The notes: generated by a model not told the origin, from the sequence alone. A stretch of 64,000 nucleotides of DNA from Amoebophrya sp. A120 (GCA_905178155.1 CAJINV010000003.1:7546198-7610197), one strand, 5' to 3'; positions 23,601 through 36,200 are shown, counted from the stretch's first letter. A program made the numbers and translations.

Positions 23601-26600
23601 GGAATGCCAAAAATGCGACCCCCGCCTCTATCTGCGGAAACTGACATACTCAAAATAAATTACTTCCTCTTCTGGAAATTTTTGCCGAGTTCGTCCGCGG
23701 ATACTTTCGAATATTCGGAATCGCTTCAAAATAGGCAGGCAGGAGTTTGGAAACTGTCGAAGGTTTTGCCAGCTTTTCGAATATTCCCGAATATTCGGAA
23801 TCGCCGGAATCAGAGGCGGCGAGACTTCAAATCCTTGCCAAGTTTTTCAACAATTGGGAACGCCAAAAATGCGACCCCCGCCTCTATCTGCGGAAACTGA
23901 CATACTCAAAGTAAATTACTTCCTCTTCTGGAAATTTTTGCCGAGTTCGTCCGCGGATACTTTCGAATATTCGGAATCGCTTCAAAATAGGCAGGCAGGA
24001 GTTTGGAAACTGTCGAAGGTTTTGCCAGCTTTTCGAATATTCCCGAATATTCGGAATCGCCGGAATCAGAGGCGGCGAGACTTCAAATCCTTGCCAAGTT
24101 TTTCAACAATTGGGAACGCCAAAAATGCGACCCCCGCCTCTATCTGCGGAAACTGACATACTCAAAGTAAATTACTTCCTCTTCTGGAAATTTTTGCCGA
24201 GTTCGTCCGCGGATACTTTCGAATATTCGGAATCGCTTCAAAATAGGCAGGCAGGAGTTTGGAAACTGTCGAAGGTTTTGCCAGCTTTTCGAATATTCCC
24301 GAATATTCGGAATCGCCGGAATCAGAGGCGGCGAGACTTCAAATCCTTGCCAAGTTTTTCAACAATTGGGAACGCCAAAAATGCGACCCCCGCCTCTATC
24401 TGCGGAAACTGACATACTCAAAGTAAATTACTTCCTCTTCTGGAAATTTTTGCCGAGTTCGTCCGCGGATACTTTCGAATATTCGGAATCGCTTCAAAAT
24501 AGGCAGGCAGGAGTTTGGAAACTGTCGAAGGTTTTGCCAGCTTTTCGAATATTCCCGAATATTCGGAATCGCCGGAATCAGAGGCGGCGAGACTTCAAAT
24601 CCTTGCCAAGTTTTTCAACAATTGGGAACGCCAAAAATGCGACCCCCGCCTCTATCTGCGGAAACTGACATACTCAAAGTAAATTACTTCCTCTTCTGGA
24701 AATTTTTGCCGAGTTCGTCCGCGGATACTTTCGAATATTCGGAATCGCTTCAAAATAGGCAGGCAGGAGTTTGGAAACTGTCGAAGGTTTTGCCAGCTTT
24801 TCGAATATTCCCGAATATTCGGAATCGCCGGAATCAGAGGCGGCGAGACTTCAAATCCTTGCCAAGTTTTTCAACAATTGGGAACGCCAAAAATGCGACC
24901 CCCGCCTCTATCTGCGGAAACTGACATACTCAAAGTAAATTACTTCCTCTTCTGGAAATTTTTGCCGAGTTCGTCCGCGGATACTTTCGAATATTCGGAA
25001 TCGCTTCAAAATAGGCAGGCAGGAGTTTGGAAACTGTCGAAGGTTTTGCCAGCTTTTCGAATATTCCCGAATATTCGGAATCGCCGGAATCAGAGGCGGC
25101 GAGACTTCAAATCCTTGCCAAGTTTTTCAACAATTGGGAACGCCAAAAATGCGACCCCCGCCTCTATCTGCGGAAACTGACATACTCAAAGTAAATTACT
25201 TCCTCTTCTGGAAATTTTTGCCGAGTTCGTCCGCGGATACTTTCGAATATTCGGAATCGCTTCAAAATAGGCAGGCAGGAGTTTGGAAACTGTCGAAGGT
25301 TTTGCCAGCTTTTCGAATATTCCCGAATATTCGGAATCGCCGGAATCAGAGGCGGCGAGACTTCAAATCCTTGCCAAGTTTTTCAACAATTGGGAACGCC
25401 AAAAATGCGACCCCCGCCTCTATCTGCGGAAACTGACATACTCAAAGTAAATTACTTCCTCTTCTGGAAATTTTTGCCGAGTTCGTCCGCGGATACTTTC
25501 GAATATTCGGAATCGCTTCAAAATAGGCAGGCAGGAGTTTGGAAACTGTCGAAGGTTTTGCCAGCTTTTCGAATATTCCCGAATATTCGGAATCGCCGGA
25601 ATCAGAGGCGGCGAGACTTCAAATCCTTGCCAAGTTTTTCAACAATTGGGAACGCCAAAAATGCGACCCCCGCCTCTATCTGCGGAAACTGACATACTCA
25701 AAGTAAATTACTTCCTCTTCTGGAAATTTTTGCCGAGTTCGTCCGCGGATACTTTCGAATATTCGGAATCGCTTCAAAATAGGCAGGCAGGAGTTTGGAA
25801 ACTGTCGAAGGTTTTGCCAGCTTTTCGAATATTCCCGAATATTCGGAATCGCCGGAATCAGAGGCGGCGAGACTTCAAATCCTTGCCAAGTTTTTCAACA
25901 ATTGGGAACGCCAAAAATGCGACCCCCGCCTCTATCTGCGGAAACTGACATACTCAAAGTAAATTACTTCCTCTTCTGGAAATTTTTGCCGAGTTCGTCC
26001 GCGGATACTTTCGAATATTCGGAATCGCTTCAAAATAGGCAGGCAGGAGTTTGGAAACTGTCGAAGGTTTTGCCAGCTTTTCGAATATTCCCGAATATTC
26101 GGAATCGCCGGAATCAGAGGCGGCGAGACTTCAAATCCTTGCCAAGTTTTTCAACAATTGGGAACGCCAAAAATGCGACCCCCGCCTCTATCTGCGGAAA
26201 CTGACATACTCAAAGTAAATTACTTCCTCTTCTGGAAATTTTTGCCGAGTTCGTCCGCGGATACTTTCGAATATTCGGAATCGCTTCAAAATAGGCAGGC
26301 AGGAGTTTGGAAACTGTCGAAGGTTTTGCCAGCTTTTCGAATATTCCCGAATATTCGGAATCGCCGGAATCAGAGGCGGCGAGCCTTCAAATCCTTGCCA
26401 AGTTTTTCAACGCTCGGGAATGCCAAAAATGCGACCCCCGCCTCTATCTGCGGAAGCTGACATACTCAAAATAAATTACTTCCCCTTCTGGAAATTTTTG
26501 CCGAGTTCGTCCGCGGATGCTTTCGAATATTCGGAATCGCTTCAAAATAGGCGGGGGTCGCATTTTTGGCATTCCCAAGCGTTGAAAAAGTTGGCGAGGG

Positions 26601-29094
26601 TTTGACGCCTCGCCGCCTCTGGTTCCGGCGATTCCGAATATTCGAGAATATTCGCAAAGCTGGCAAAACCTTCGACAGCCTCCAAGCCCCTGCCTGCCTA
26701 TTTTGAAGCGATGACTGCGATCGCCGTGCCGTGCGGATTCGCGACGCCGGCAACCTCTTGCGACCGCCAGCCCGCACGGTGTGGCGCAAAAGAAAAAAAC
26801 TCGCCAAAATTTACAAAACTAATTGCGGCCGCCGTGCCGCGCGGATTCGCGAAGCCGGCGACTTCGCCAGAAAGCAAGCCCGCACGCTATGGCGTGAACA
26901 AAGAAAATCCGCCAAAAGTCGCAAAACCGACTGCGGGCGCCGTGCCGTGCGGATTGGCGAAGCCGGCAACTTCTTACGAAGCCCAGCCCGAACGGTATGG
27001 CGCGAAAGGAAAAAACCCGACAAAATTTACAAAATTAATTGCGGCCGCCGTGCCGTGCGGATTCGCGAAGCCGGCAGCTTCGCCAGAAAGCCAGCCCGCA
27101 CGGTATGGCGCGAACCAAGAAAATTCGCCAAAAGTCGCAAAACCGACTGCGGGCGCCGTGCCGTGCGGATTGGCGAAGCCGGCAGCCTCTTACGAAGCCC
27201 AGCCCGCACGGTATGGCGCGAAAGAAAAAAAATCGCCAAAATTCACAAAATAAACTGCGGCCGCCTTTCCATGCGGATTTGCGAAGCCGGCAGGTTCGCC
27301 AGAAAGCCAGCCCGCACGCTATGGCGCGAACGGCGAAAATTCGCAAAAAGTCGCAAAGCCGACCGCGGACGCCGTGCCGTGCGGATTGGCGAAACCGGCA
27401 ACCCCATACGAAGCCCAGCCTGCACGGTATGGCGCGAAGCAAAAAACTCGCCAAAATTTAAAAAACTGACTGCGACCGCCGTGCCGTGCGGATTCGCGAA
27501 GCCGGCAGCTTCGCCAGAAAGCCAGCCCGCACGCTATGGCGCGAACAAAAAAAAACTGCAAAAAGTCGCAAAACCGACTGCGGGCGCCGTGCCGTGCGGA
27601 TTGGCGAAACCGGCAACCCCCTACGAAGCCCAGCCCGCACGGTATGGCGCGAATGGACGAAATTCGTCACAAAAATAAAAAAAGCAGGCGATCACCGTAC
27701 CGCCCTGATTCGCGCGGATTGCTGACCTGCCCTGAAGCTAATCCGCATGGTATTGCGGCAATTTATTCTTGTTGTTTTGTTTTGCGTTTATTGTTGACAA
27801 TAAAAGTCCCACCGTGATTCGCGCGGGTTGCTGATCTGTCCTGAAGCTAATCCGCATGGTATGGCGGCAATTTTTTTTGTTGTTTTGTTTTGCTTTTATT
27901 GTTGACAATAACAATTCTTATTTAATTATTTTTTTTCTGACCTGTCGGCTTTTTTCTTTGGGATATTGAAGCAACAGTGCGTAGTACGCCGGGCTTCCCC
28001 TTCTTTGGATCGACCAGAAATGCGCCGGTATCGTTGAACACGCCAGACCGGCCTTGAAACTCTTTCACCGCCACGCCCTTGAGCGCCACGATTTTTGGAT
28101 TCTTCTCGTCGACATACCCATCCTTGTTCAGCAAAGCCTCGCGCGGGTACTTTTTCGCAGTCTCGCCGAACACAGACACGTCCAGCTCCGTCTCGGTCTC
28201 GTCAACAACGGTAAACTGATACTTCGTGTACTGAACGCCGTTCTTTGTCCAGGTGCGGGTTTCCTCCACCTTGTTGACCACTCCGATCACGTCGATATTG
28301 CAGGGCAAGGGCCGGGTTCGCAGCTCCCGCAGGTTCGAAAAATCAAAGCTCGCAATGGTGCCGATACTGCCGTCATCCTCCACCGCTTCGACGACACTTC
28401 CGCCGTTGAACTGAATCTCATACTCGTGCTTCTGCTGGTTGTACGCTTTGTTCGCTACCTGACCATTCGCTTTTTGGTGCTGGTGTTTCCGCTTGCATTT
28501 TCACTCTTCCTAATCATCTTTTCGGAAACCGAAACCCTGCCAACACGTGTTGCACGTTAGGATTCGAGAGGTAGCAGGAAGAGGAACAGCTTTCTGTTCC
28601 GCATGCTTAAGTACGATATCTTGTTTTGAGGCCTCGAAATAGAAATACCACATTAGCTGTACCTTAACGAGGCCTTTGCTAAATTTGAAGACTTTCGGGG
28701 GCTCGACGAAGTTGAACTTTGTGACGGCGTCGTTGAAAAAGGATGCTCGAATCTCACCGCCGTCCTGGTCTATCAAGTCGACACTGAAAACCTGATCAGG
28801 AAATACAATTCCGACGCGTGTGCATCAGTCACACAAGAAAAGAGAAATCCGATGGAAGATCGCAAGCATCATCATACAAATTGGTTCTCCTTGATTTAGC
28901 CAAGCACAACGAACTAAGTAGATGGATCTGAAGATGCGAAAAAAGTGATATCTTACCTGTCCAGCGTTTTTCTGACCATCAGCTTGTTTCTTGTCCCAGG
29001 TTCGCGTCTGAGATCTCGTTAGCACCCGCGCACATATCGTCCAGTTCTTGTGGTAAGGAGTCACCTCCTCTATGGGGAAGTAGCCGTCGGGCAT
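20697..29094 (-). CDS. RPA1: Replication protein A large subunit (RPA1), short form
   Basis: Exons 28957-29094, 28663-28791, 27976-28458, 21699-21794, 21128-21467, 21012-21073, 20697-20948; 499 aa. RPA1 binds single-stranded DNA in replication and repair. DNA-binding domain A starts almost at the ATG (PIEEVTPYHKNWTICARV); domain B follows (FDFSNLRELRTRPLPCNIDV); domain C holds TCNKKVRDGVCPTHG; the end is YKLRLRSYKETYEGD. The RPA70N interaction domain and linker are absent, so this is a short form as in some other protists, unless an upstream exon was missed. The zinc ribbon shows three Cys and then CPTHG, so the fourth ligand is unusual. The intron between domains B and C is about 6.2 kb and contains the element at 21943-27965. 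The donor of the sixth exon could be GT (21012) or GC (21003). Confidence 0.92.
22240..22755 (+). repeat. Left arm of about 108-bp subrepeats
   Basis: Tandem subrepeats built on GCGCCATACCGTGCGGGC and GGCACGGCGCCCGCAG motifs, alternating two variants. The same sequence returns inverted in the right arm (about 26710-27665). Confidence 0.85.
22756..26560 (+). repeat. 256-bp satellite, about 15 copies
   Basis: Tandem units of 256 bp; the landmark CAGCTTTTCGAATATTCCCG recurs at about 23511, 23767, 24023 and so on to 26327. Units from about 23767 are almost identical, while the first three and the last are diverged or shortened, the pattern expected from unequal exchange homogenising the middle. 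Each unit contains GAATATTC twice in a row and once more 170-180 bp later. Identical 100-codon open frames appear once per unit only because the unit is repeated; 256 is not a multiple of three. Confidence 0.95.
26710..27665 (-). repeat. Right arm of subrepeats, inverted relative to the left arm
   Basis: About nine 108-bp subrepeats in the opposite orientation to 22240-22755. An inverted partial copy of the satellite unit (26550-26705) precedes it. Together the arms would let a transcript fold into a very long hairpin. Long open frames here (for example 26731-27678 plus) are repeat-derived. Confidence 0.85.
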
Positions 29095-30295
29095 TTTCAA
29101 CTATCTACGGGAAGAGAGTTAGTTACAAGATAAAAGGCATAGCAAGAGCTACAACATAAAAGGCATGGGAAGGTTGTCTTTCCGGTTCGCAATCCAAAAA
29201 TATCCACCACTTTTTTCTCTTTCCTATGTTCAAAAACCGCTTGCGACTTCGAAGGTGCTGCAGTTCAATACTTTACATTTTCGTTGCCTTTTGTCCATTC
29301 TTTGCCGTTTGAAGTGCACTCTTTGCTACATTCACGATTGGTTTCAACTGTCACACACTCGCTGCGAAGAAAGTGCTTCTTCATCGCGTATCAACATTTC
29401 GAAACATTTAATATTTTTTCTATCTTTATGTATGTGCACGACGATCACGCCCAGCTTTTGCTGGAGCCAGCGCATCTCAGAAAAAAAACTGAGATTTTTG
29501 TCAGCATCAACACAGCATGTCCAGTGGTCACCTCCACGAACTTCACACAACGCATTGTTTGTCACACAAGGGCGACGTCACATAAGTTTTTACAATCGAT
29601 CTACGTACTTCCAGAAACGAAGCGAAAGCAAAAGCTGTCTTGTCTGCATTGGTTGTCAACAAGGTACAGGTGCTAGTTCATTCATTGTACAGCAGAGTTC
29701 ATTTTGCCTCGCCAAGAGAAACGCGCTCGTCGCCCTGGATGACCGACGACGACACGTACGATGATATTAATTTTCCTTTGTCATGCCAATGATGCACATC
29801 TGCACCGCTGATGTATTAAGAAGAAGTTAAGTACCGCTCAAAACCGCAAAGTTCTGTTTATAGTCAAACTTGGCAAATTCAGAACCAAAAAACTGTTCTA
29901 CTACACACCTCGTGCTGCAGCGCTATCGTGCAAGCCCACACTGAGGCTGGCCTCGTGCATTGTTTTTTGCTCCTATCGTGAAAATCGAGCACGAGCATCT
30001 ATCATGAAACAAACGCTACAGACACCACAGCACGCGCCGATGAGATCGATGAAACATAGTTGTTGCTAAGAAATGGTGTAGTTGCTGGTTTCTTCATTTC
30101 GATTACAGATTCCTTCCGTGGCACGAGTACGGCCTTTGCCATGATGCTACTGTTAGTGTTTCTGTTTGTACGCGAATAATAGAAAATAGTGTTTGATGCG
30201 TTGCTGCTTGAAATAATCCAAGCTTGCATTTATGACGATCATTTGTATTTCATTCATTGTACAAACCGCACTCGCGGCGGCCCTGCGGATTTTTG
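29095..30295. other. Intergenic, no supported gene
   Basis: Upstream of the RPA1 start and downstream of the large gene. A 199-codon plus-strand frame (29165-29764) lacks an exon partner and protein-like composition. If RPA1 had an N-terminal exon it would lie here, but I see no RPA70N-like sequence. Confidence 0.4.
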
Positions 30296-33200
30296 TCACA
30301 TCAGGATGATGTTCCTCACACGATCAGAATCCGCGTCGTTGCTCGAGGCTGACGTGGGCGGAGCGGCTTTTCGTATCTTGCTCAACTGCTCCGCCTCCAG
30401 CGGCGACAGAATCTGCCCGGCATGCACCGTAGTGGCAAATAGCGATGGCGGGGGCGGCAAATTGTTTAAGCTGCGCGTGCTACTCTCCATCAGACTGTCG
30501 CCACCGTGCAGACGCGATGTGGTACCTAGGGATATGAAGATGATCAAGTAGTGTTTATGGGGCGTCTTTGCCGCGTATGCGTGGTAAATGCGACCAGCGT
30601 AATAAGTAAATTCATATACCAAATATAGCCGCCGGGGCGGGGGTAGTGAGGTCGTGGGCGTTTTTTTTTCCGACCGCCGCCATGGCCGCGGCTTTGCTTT
30701 TTCTGGGCTCGCCATACCGCCGTGAGTAACGTTATGCCGCACGGTATGGCGGTCACTTGAGAAACATCACAAATTTTGGCACATTTCCAAAATTCCTTTC
30801 CGAAAGCGAGCCTTTATGCTATGGGGCCGATCCGGGCGCCACGGGGGGCGCCCAAAAAGCGAAGAAAAATCGGGCCCGTAGCATGCGGGTTGGCTTTGCG
30901 CGTCTGGCGCGCTTTTTCTCTTTTGCGTTTTTATTTTTCACGCCGGCGCTTTTTGCAAAGCTCCCCAGGCTCTGAAGCCGGCGAAAAGGCGGCCGCTTTC
31001 GCGGCCGCCCAAAATGCTTCGAAATCGCGGCCGTGCCATGCTGTTTCGCTGTTCTGATTTTGGGCGCGTTTTTTGCGCGCCTCTTTTTGGGCGCCCCAAA
31101 TCGCCAGAAACTAAGGCGGTGGGCTCCGCAGAAGGGCGCCCCTTTTGCCGGCTCCCCTGCGTCGTTTTATCAAGTGCGAATCGATAGTTTTCGCTTGATA
31201 ATTGAAATTTTTTTATGTCAAAAAACGCTTTCGGCCGCTTGAAAACTGCCGGTCGTTTTGCTGGCTGGGTGTCAAAAAAACTCCCCGGTTAGAGCCGTTC
31301 GGTGACCTCACTACATATTATCGTTTACGGGCACGCACCAGCGTCCTATACCTATTCATACATAAGAGTAAAGATAGTGCCTCGCTCTCGCTCATCAATT
31401 TGTTCTGCATTTCGGGTACAGCTATACTTCCGCATCGGCACATAAGTAAGCCCATAACGAGTCCAATCGTCCAACTGTCACATCATAACCATAAGTACAC
31501 TCACAGCAGAGCATAAACATCCTGATCCTCGCGGCTCGAATCACATTCACAAAACACATACTAGCTCTAGCCGACACATGATTAGAAATGATAATGAATC
31601 GCGAGAGGGCGAGACTGCATCAAGCGTATTACGTCGAAATGAAACAAAGACCAGTATTAAAAAAATACTCATGTAGGAGCTCATGTGTGATCGTGACTGC
31701 TTCGTCGGACTGAGTGAGGTGCTCGTGTCATAACTGTTCGGGGGCCATGCCTGCTTTTTCGCGGGTCTGGTACCGCGCTGCCGGTTATTGCGCGCTGCTG
31801 CTCCTGCCTGCTGCTTCAGAACGCCGTGAACCGCCGGCATGCTGCCATGCTGAAACTGACTGCTTGTCGACGGGCCCGCCGCCAGCTCTGTTCCCGGGTG
31901 GAACTCGGCATTGTAGCTTCCCGCAGGGCCTCCCGCACCTGTACTAGCTCCCCCCGACGGCCCCGCGGCGCCCGACACCATAGTTCCTGTAGTGCTGCTG
32001 GCGCCGGACTTGTTGTGCGTGCCGTCAATGAAATCTCGGTCCTTCTGCTTCGCGCGATGAAAGTTGTTGCTGCTGGAGGACAACGACGCCGAGTGTGCCT
32101 TTTTGCGATCGTAGTTCGGAAAAAGGTCGTACAGATCTGCGGCGTGCCGATGGTACGTCGGCTCATCGACTCCGGGAAGGACTTTCTTGTTGCGCGGGTG
32201 CTCAATACTGCTCTCCGCAACGGACGAAAACATCAGACTGTCGAAATGATCACTGCCCGACGTCGTGGCCAGGTACTGCTGCTGGGACTGCGACTGCGCT
32301 CCCGGGGGGTGAGTCGTGGACGGTATGGCCCCCGCTGTGGATGCCATAGACGTAGTGTTCCATGATTGCTGTGTGGTGTTCTTGGAGCTTGTCGTCGGCG
32401 AACTGTTTCGCGTCGGGTGCGCCGGGAGCTGCGTCGATTGACTTAAGTGCTGTTGGTTGATGTTCTGGTGGTGCAGAAAAGAGATCTGGCTCGAGGAAGA
32501 CGAGCCCCCCGCCGCACCGCCGCCGCCGATCGCCAGCATGTTGGGGCCGATCATGTTGACGCGCTTGCCGCGGTCGGGGCTCCGAGACATCGCGGCGTGC
32601 GCGTGGACCGCTAGGATGTGCATGATCACGCTCAAGTCCTTGGTGCGCACGTCGCAGAACGAGCCCATGCGGTCACAAAGCGTCCGCCACTCCTCCAGTT
32701 TTGCGACGTTGAACCGGGTGCGGAACCCGAGCCAAACTTCCAGTCCCTGTCGCAGCGTCCGGCCCGGCCACTCGAGCAGCTTCTCGAGCTTCGGCAAAAA
32801 CCGCACGTCGTCTACTTTCTTCATGAACTTGGTCCAGTTCGCCAGCTGCTCCAAATTTTCCCCCTGAAAGACCTGAATCTGCATGTACTCCCGCAGGGAC
32901 ACCAGAAACGTTTTCAGCAAATCCAGTTCCTCCAGCGGAATGCGCTTCTCCGTGTCGTCGTCACTTTCGTCATCTTCGATCACCGGGTTTATTGCGGAGT
33001 TTGGATCGACTAGCGCGACGGTGGAGGAGGTCGCGCCTAGTAGGCGCGCCGTGCTCGTGGTGCTCTCCTCCAGCAGCTGCTGGCTGCTATGGGGCGAATT
33101 GATGGTGGCCACGCCCGAAGTGCTGCGGCTTTGCTGCTCCCAGGGCTGCCGACTGTTAAAGAAGACTGACCGCCAGAAGTCAACGAGCGCGAACACTGTT

Positions 33201-36200
33201 TGCTCGTCTCGCGCGTCGTAGTAGGTCAAATTGAGCCCCCGACACACGATCCTGCCGGCCTCGAGCGCGAATTTTTCGTTCAATTTCTGCGTGCCACCCT
33301 CGGACTTGGAGCCGTCCCCGCCGGACGTCAGGCTGGAGGTGTTCTGGCTACCGGACCCGCCACCAAATCCGTCCGCACCCCCTATCCGCGACGACTCCAG
33401 CTTGGCGACCGCTTTCTCAATACTCCCCACTTCCTCGCACGCGTGCACGAGCCGCACCAGCTGTCCGCGGTGCTTTTCATCGTCGAGCACTTGTGCGAAC
33501 ATGGGCGACGCCCGGAGCAGCGACATGGAAAACAGCTGCGTTTGCACTTTTGTGAGATCCACGCCACGGACAAGCCACAGAAATACGTCCAGGCCCCCGT
33601 TCTCGAGAAGTACTTTCAAGAAAGCCTTCAGCGGCGAAAACTTGTAGAACGCCTTTGCGCCAAGAGTACGGTGGGCCTCCGTGGAGAGTGCCGCAATGTC
33701 CTCTGCGTCTCGCGGTGGGAGCAGAGTCTTTCCCGAGGACATGACCGCCACCTCGCTGGCGAAGGGGGGCGGCTTCACGTCGGGCGCGAGGGAACCAAAC
33801 TTTTCGTAAAACTTCTTTTCTGTCTTCGTCTGATTGGCTTTCTGGGGCACGGTGATGTCCTTCGCCTGGCCGCCGGTACCGGTGGCATCGTCCGCAGAGG
33901 AAATCACCTGGGCCATTTTCAACGCATCGACGGCCAGCAGGAACTCCGTCATGTCGCAACCTTCCACGCACTTCAGAAAGAACGCGGCGCCGCGAAACTG
34001 CTTCACCTTTTTTATCAGCTTGAACCAGTCTCGCCACGTGTCGTCAGCGAGAGTGTCCGCGTCGAACCCGGGCGGGAGCTCCCCTAGGGGCTGGTTCAAT
34101 TTCGTCGGTGACGGGGTGGACCACAAAGGACTGCGGTTTCGGTTGGCCCGGGTCTTCGTCGGCGTCGTCTCGCCGACGTCCTCCCACGCCTCGCGGCCAA
34201 ACATGGTTGCCACACTCCCCGGCGGCAATTCCTGTTCCGCCTCGCGCGACTTCGCGCGCCAAGCTGCGGTCATGCTCGCAGCCTCGTCGCGGCCCGGGGA
34301 CGCCGACAACTGCCGGTCCAACCGACTCCGCACGGGCGAATACTCCCGCCGTGAATCGCCCAAGAGAGTCTCGTGGTTTTCCGGCACATTACACGCATAC
34401 TTGAAGTTCCGTTTTCCCACAATACCGCACTGATGCAGAATCGTCAAACAGTTCTTGAAGTTCTCGGACCGGCCCTGAAAGGCGTTATGCAGGTCCCCGA
34501 TATGCTTGTGGTAGAAGCCAAAGTGCAGATCTGACAGCTCTCGCAAGTTGCCGCAGGTGGTCTGCAACAAGATTTCTTCGGACACGGAAAACATGTTCTG
34601 CCAGTGCACCGGATGCACCCTCTGGATCCAGCCGGCCATCTTGGTAAAACTGCCGATGGCGCTATCGTCGCCTGCTATGGCTCTCATGCAGGCGGGAAAG
34701 GCGTTGCGATCCTCCGCCGTCTTCGGCATGTGATCGCGGGCCCGCATCAGGGGCTGCGTCAGTTCGAAGATTTCCAAACTTTCATCGGCTCCGCCGCATT
34801 CTCCCATGATGGTCAGGACTCGGGCGAGCTTTTCCAAGTTACACTCACTTGACTTCATCAGGTTCATCAGGGTCCTCACTGCGCCCTCCTTCTCGGCCGG
34901 CCAGGCTCCCCGGCTGCACAAGAATGTCTCTCCGTCCTGATCCTCCAGGTCTTCCAGACTCGCAGCACTACTACCACCGACACTAGCAACCTCGCCGAGT
35001 CGCTTCCGGGTCGTCCCCTTGCTGCTGCTCTGGTCCAGCGTGTTGATCCCCTGTTCTGCCCTCTCGCGCGCAATTTTCATGCTTTCCAATATACCGCTGC
35101 TCTGAAACTGCCGCCGCTTCAACTCGTTGCTAGTGCGGCCAGCCGCAGGCACCTGCTTCAGCGTCATCAGCTCTCCGTTTTTGCCGTGCTCCCAGCGCAC
35201 AAGGTCTTCGATCAGGTCTGTGAGTGCGGGCAAATCCTGGGCCCGCGGCGCCAGGTGCTGCATCAGTGTGCAGAGCTCCACAAAATCAAAGCTCTTGTAA
35301 CCCTTGCGGTCGCGCTGTTGCAGAATTTCCATACCGACGATGATGTTGCCAGACCCGCCGAAGAAGTCGGTCACGCAGCGCACGAAGTGCGGGAACTCCT
35401 GTCCCCGTCTCAGCCGCATCTTCAGCGAGCCCAGGTCCTTCGTCATTGCCATCATCTTGTCGTACCCACCTAGCTGGTTGATGATTACGGAGAGGGACTC
35501 CAGCTGCTTGGGCTCGAACGCTTGCAGGAGCGACACAAACACGGTGAGCAGGAACCCGATCTGCGGCAACTCGTCGACAAGATCCTTTGCACTGCGCGTA
35601 AACTTGTTTAGCGTAGTCGTGCTCACCGTCTGGACGAGAAACAGTGCCTCCGCGAGTTCAGTTACGCTGGGCGACTGCTGCGCGTCGCTGTCCTTCCAGA
35701 TACGCTCTACAGCCCATGCGTAGTCCAGCACGCGATCCAGCTTCGCAAAATCGTCTAGGAGGTAATTGAGCATGTCTAGCACTTTGTCGAATCTGTTCGC
35801 GTAGGACACCTCAAACCTCGTTGATTCCTTGCCTCCAGCTCCCGCCTCGCCCGCATCGTCACCGGCTGGGGGAGGTTCTTCGGTCTTCGGCGGTGCGGTG
35901 CTGTCTTCCGCAAACAAGCCTAGATCCTCGATCAGCTCCGCCGTTAAAACCGTTGGTAAAGGTTCCTCTTCCTCTTGTTTCTGCTGCTGTCCTCCTCGCC
36001 CGCGCCCGCGAGCTTTTTGCCCGCTCGAGCTCGAAGACGAGGGCCGGCCCGCGGAGGACGGGCGCGCACCTCCGCCAATGCCGGTGGGCGCGCTGGGCGG
36101 TGCGTGCTTCTTTGCCTCCTCTTCCTGTTCTCGTGCGGTTTTCTCGGCTTCTTTCTGCTTTCGCTTCTTTTCCGCGTTTATCTCACCCTGTTTTTCCATT

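Larger units (their letters stand above)
21943..27965. mobile_element. 6-kb inverted-repeat element in an RPA1 intron
   Basis: A 6,023-bp element bounded by near-identical inverted termini (left CATCCCAAAGAAAAAAGCCG, right as reverse complement TATCCCAAAGAAAAAAGCCG) that continue for well over 150 bp. The flanking 5-bp duplication TTGAA (21938-21942, 27966-27970) is perfect. Inside are subterminal repeats containing CCGCCATACCATGCGG, longer inverted arms of about 108-bp subrepeats, and a central 256-bp satellite. No transposase gene is visible. Termini and target size match the small introners, suggesting the same insertion machinery. It lies about 10 bp inside the intron donor (ACT|GTTGC). 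Confidence 0.9.

Noticed and set aside
23342-26460. Twelve nearly identical 100-codon plus-strand open frames
   Set aside because: They recur every 256 bp with the satellite, overlap their neighbours, and sit in an RPA1 intron; the unit length is not a multiple of three. They are repeat artefacts.
22756-26560. CRISPR-like array
   Set aside because: The whole 256-bp unit is repeated with no variable spacers, and the context is a eukaryotic intron.
26731-27678. 315-codon plus-strand frame with repeated Arg/Ala/Gly motifs
   Set aside because: It follows the 108-bp subrepeats of the right arm; similar frames exist on the other strand.
29165-29764. Plus-strand 199-codon frame
   Set aside because: No family signal, Cys/His/Ser-rich noise, and lies in the RPA1 upstream flank.
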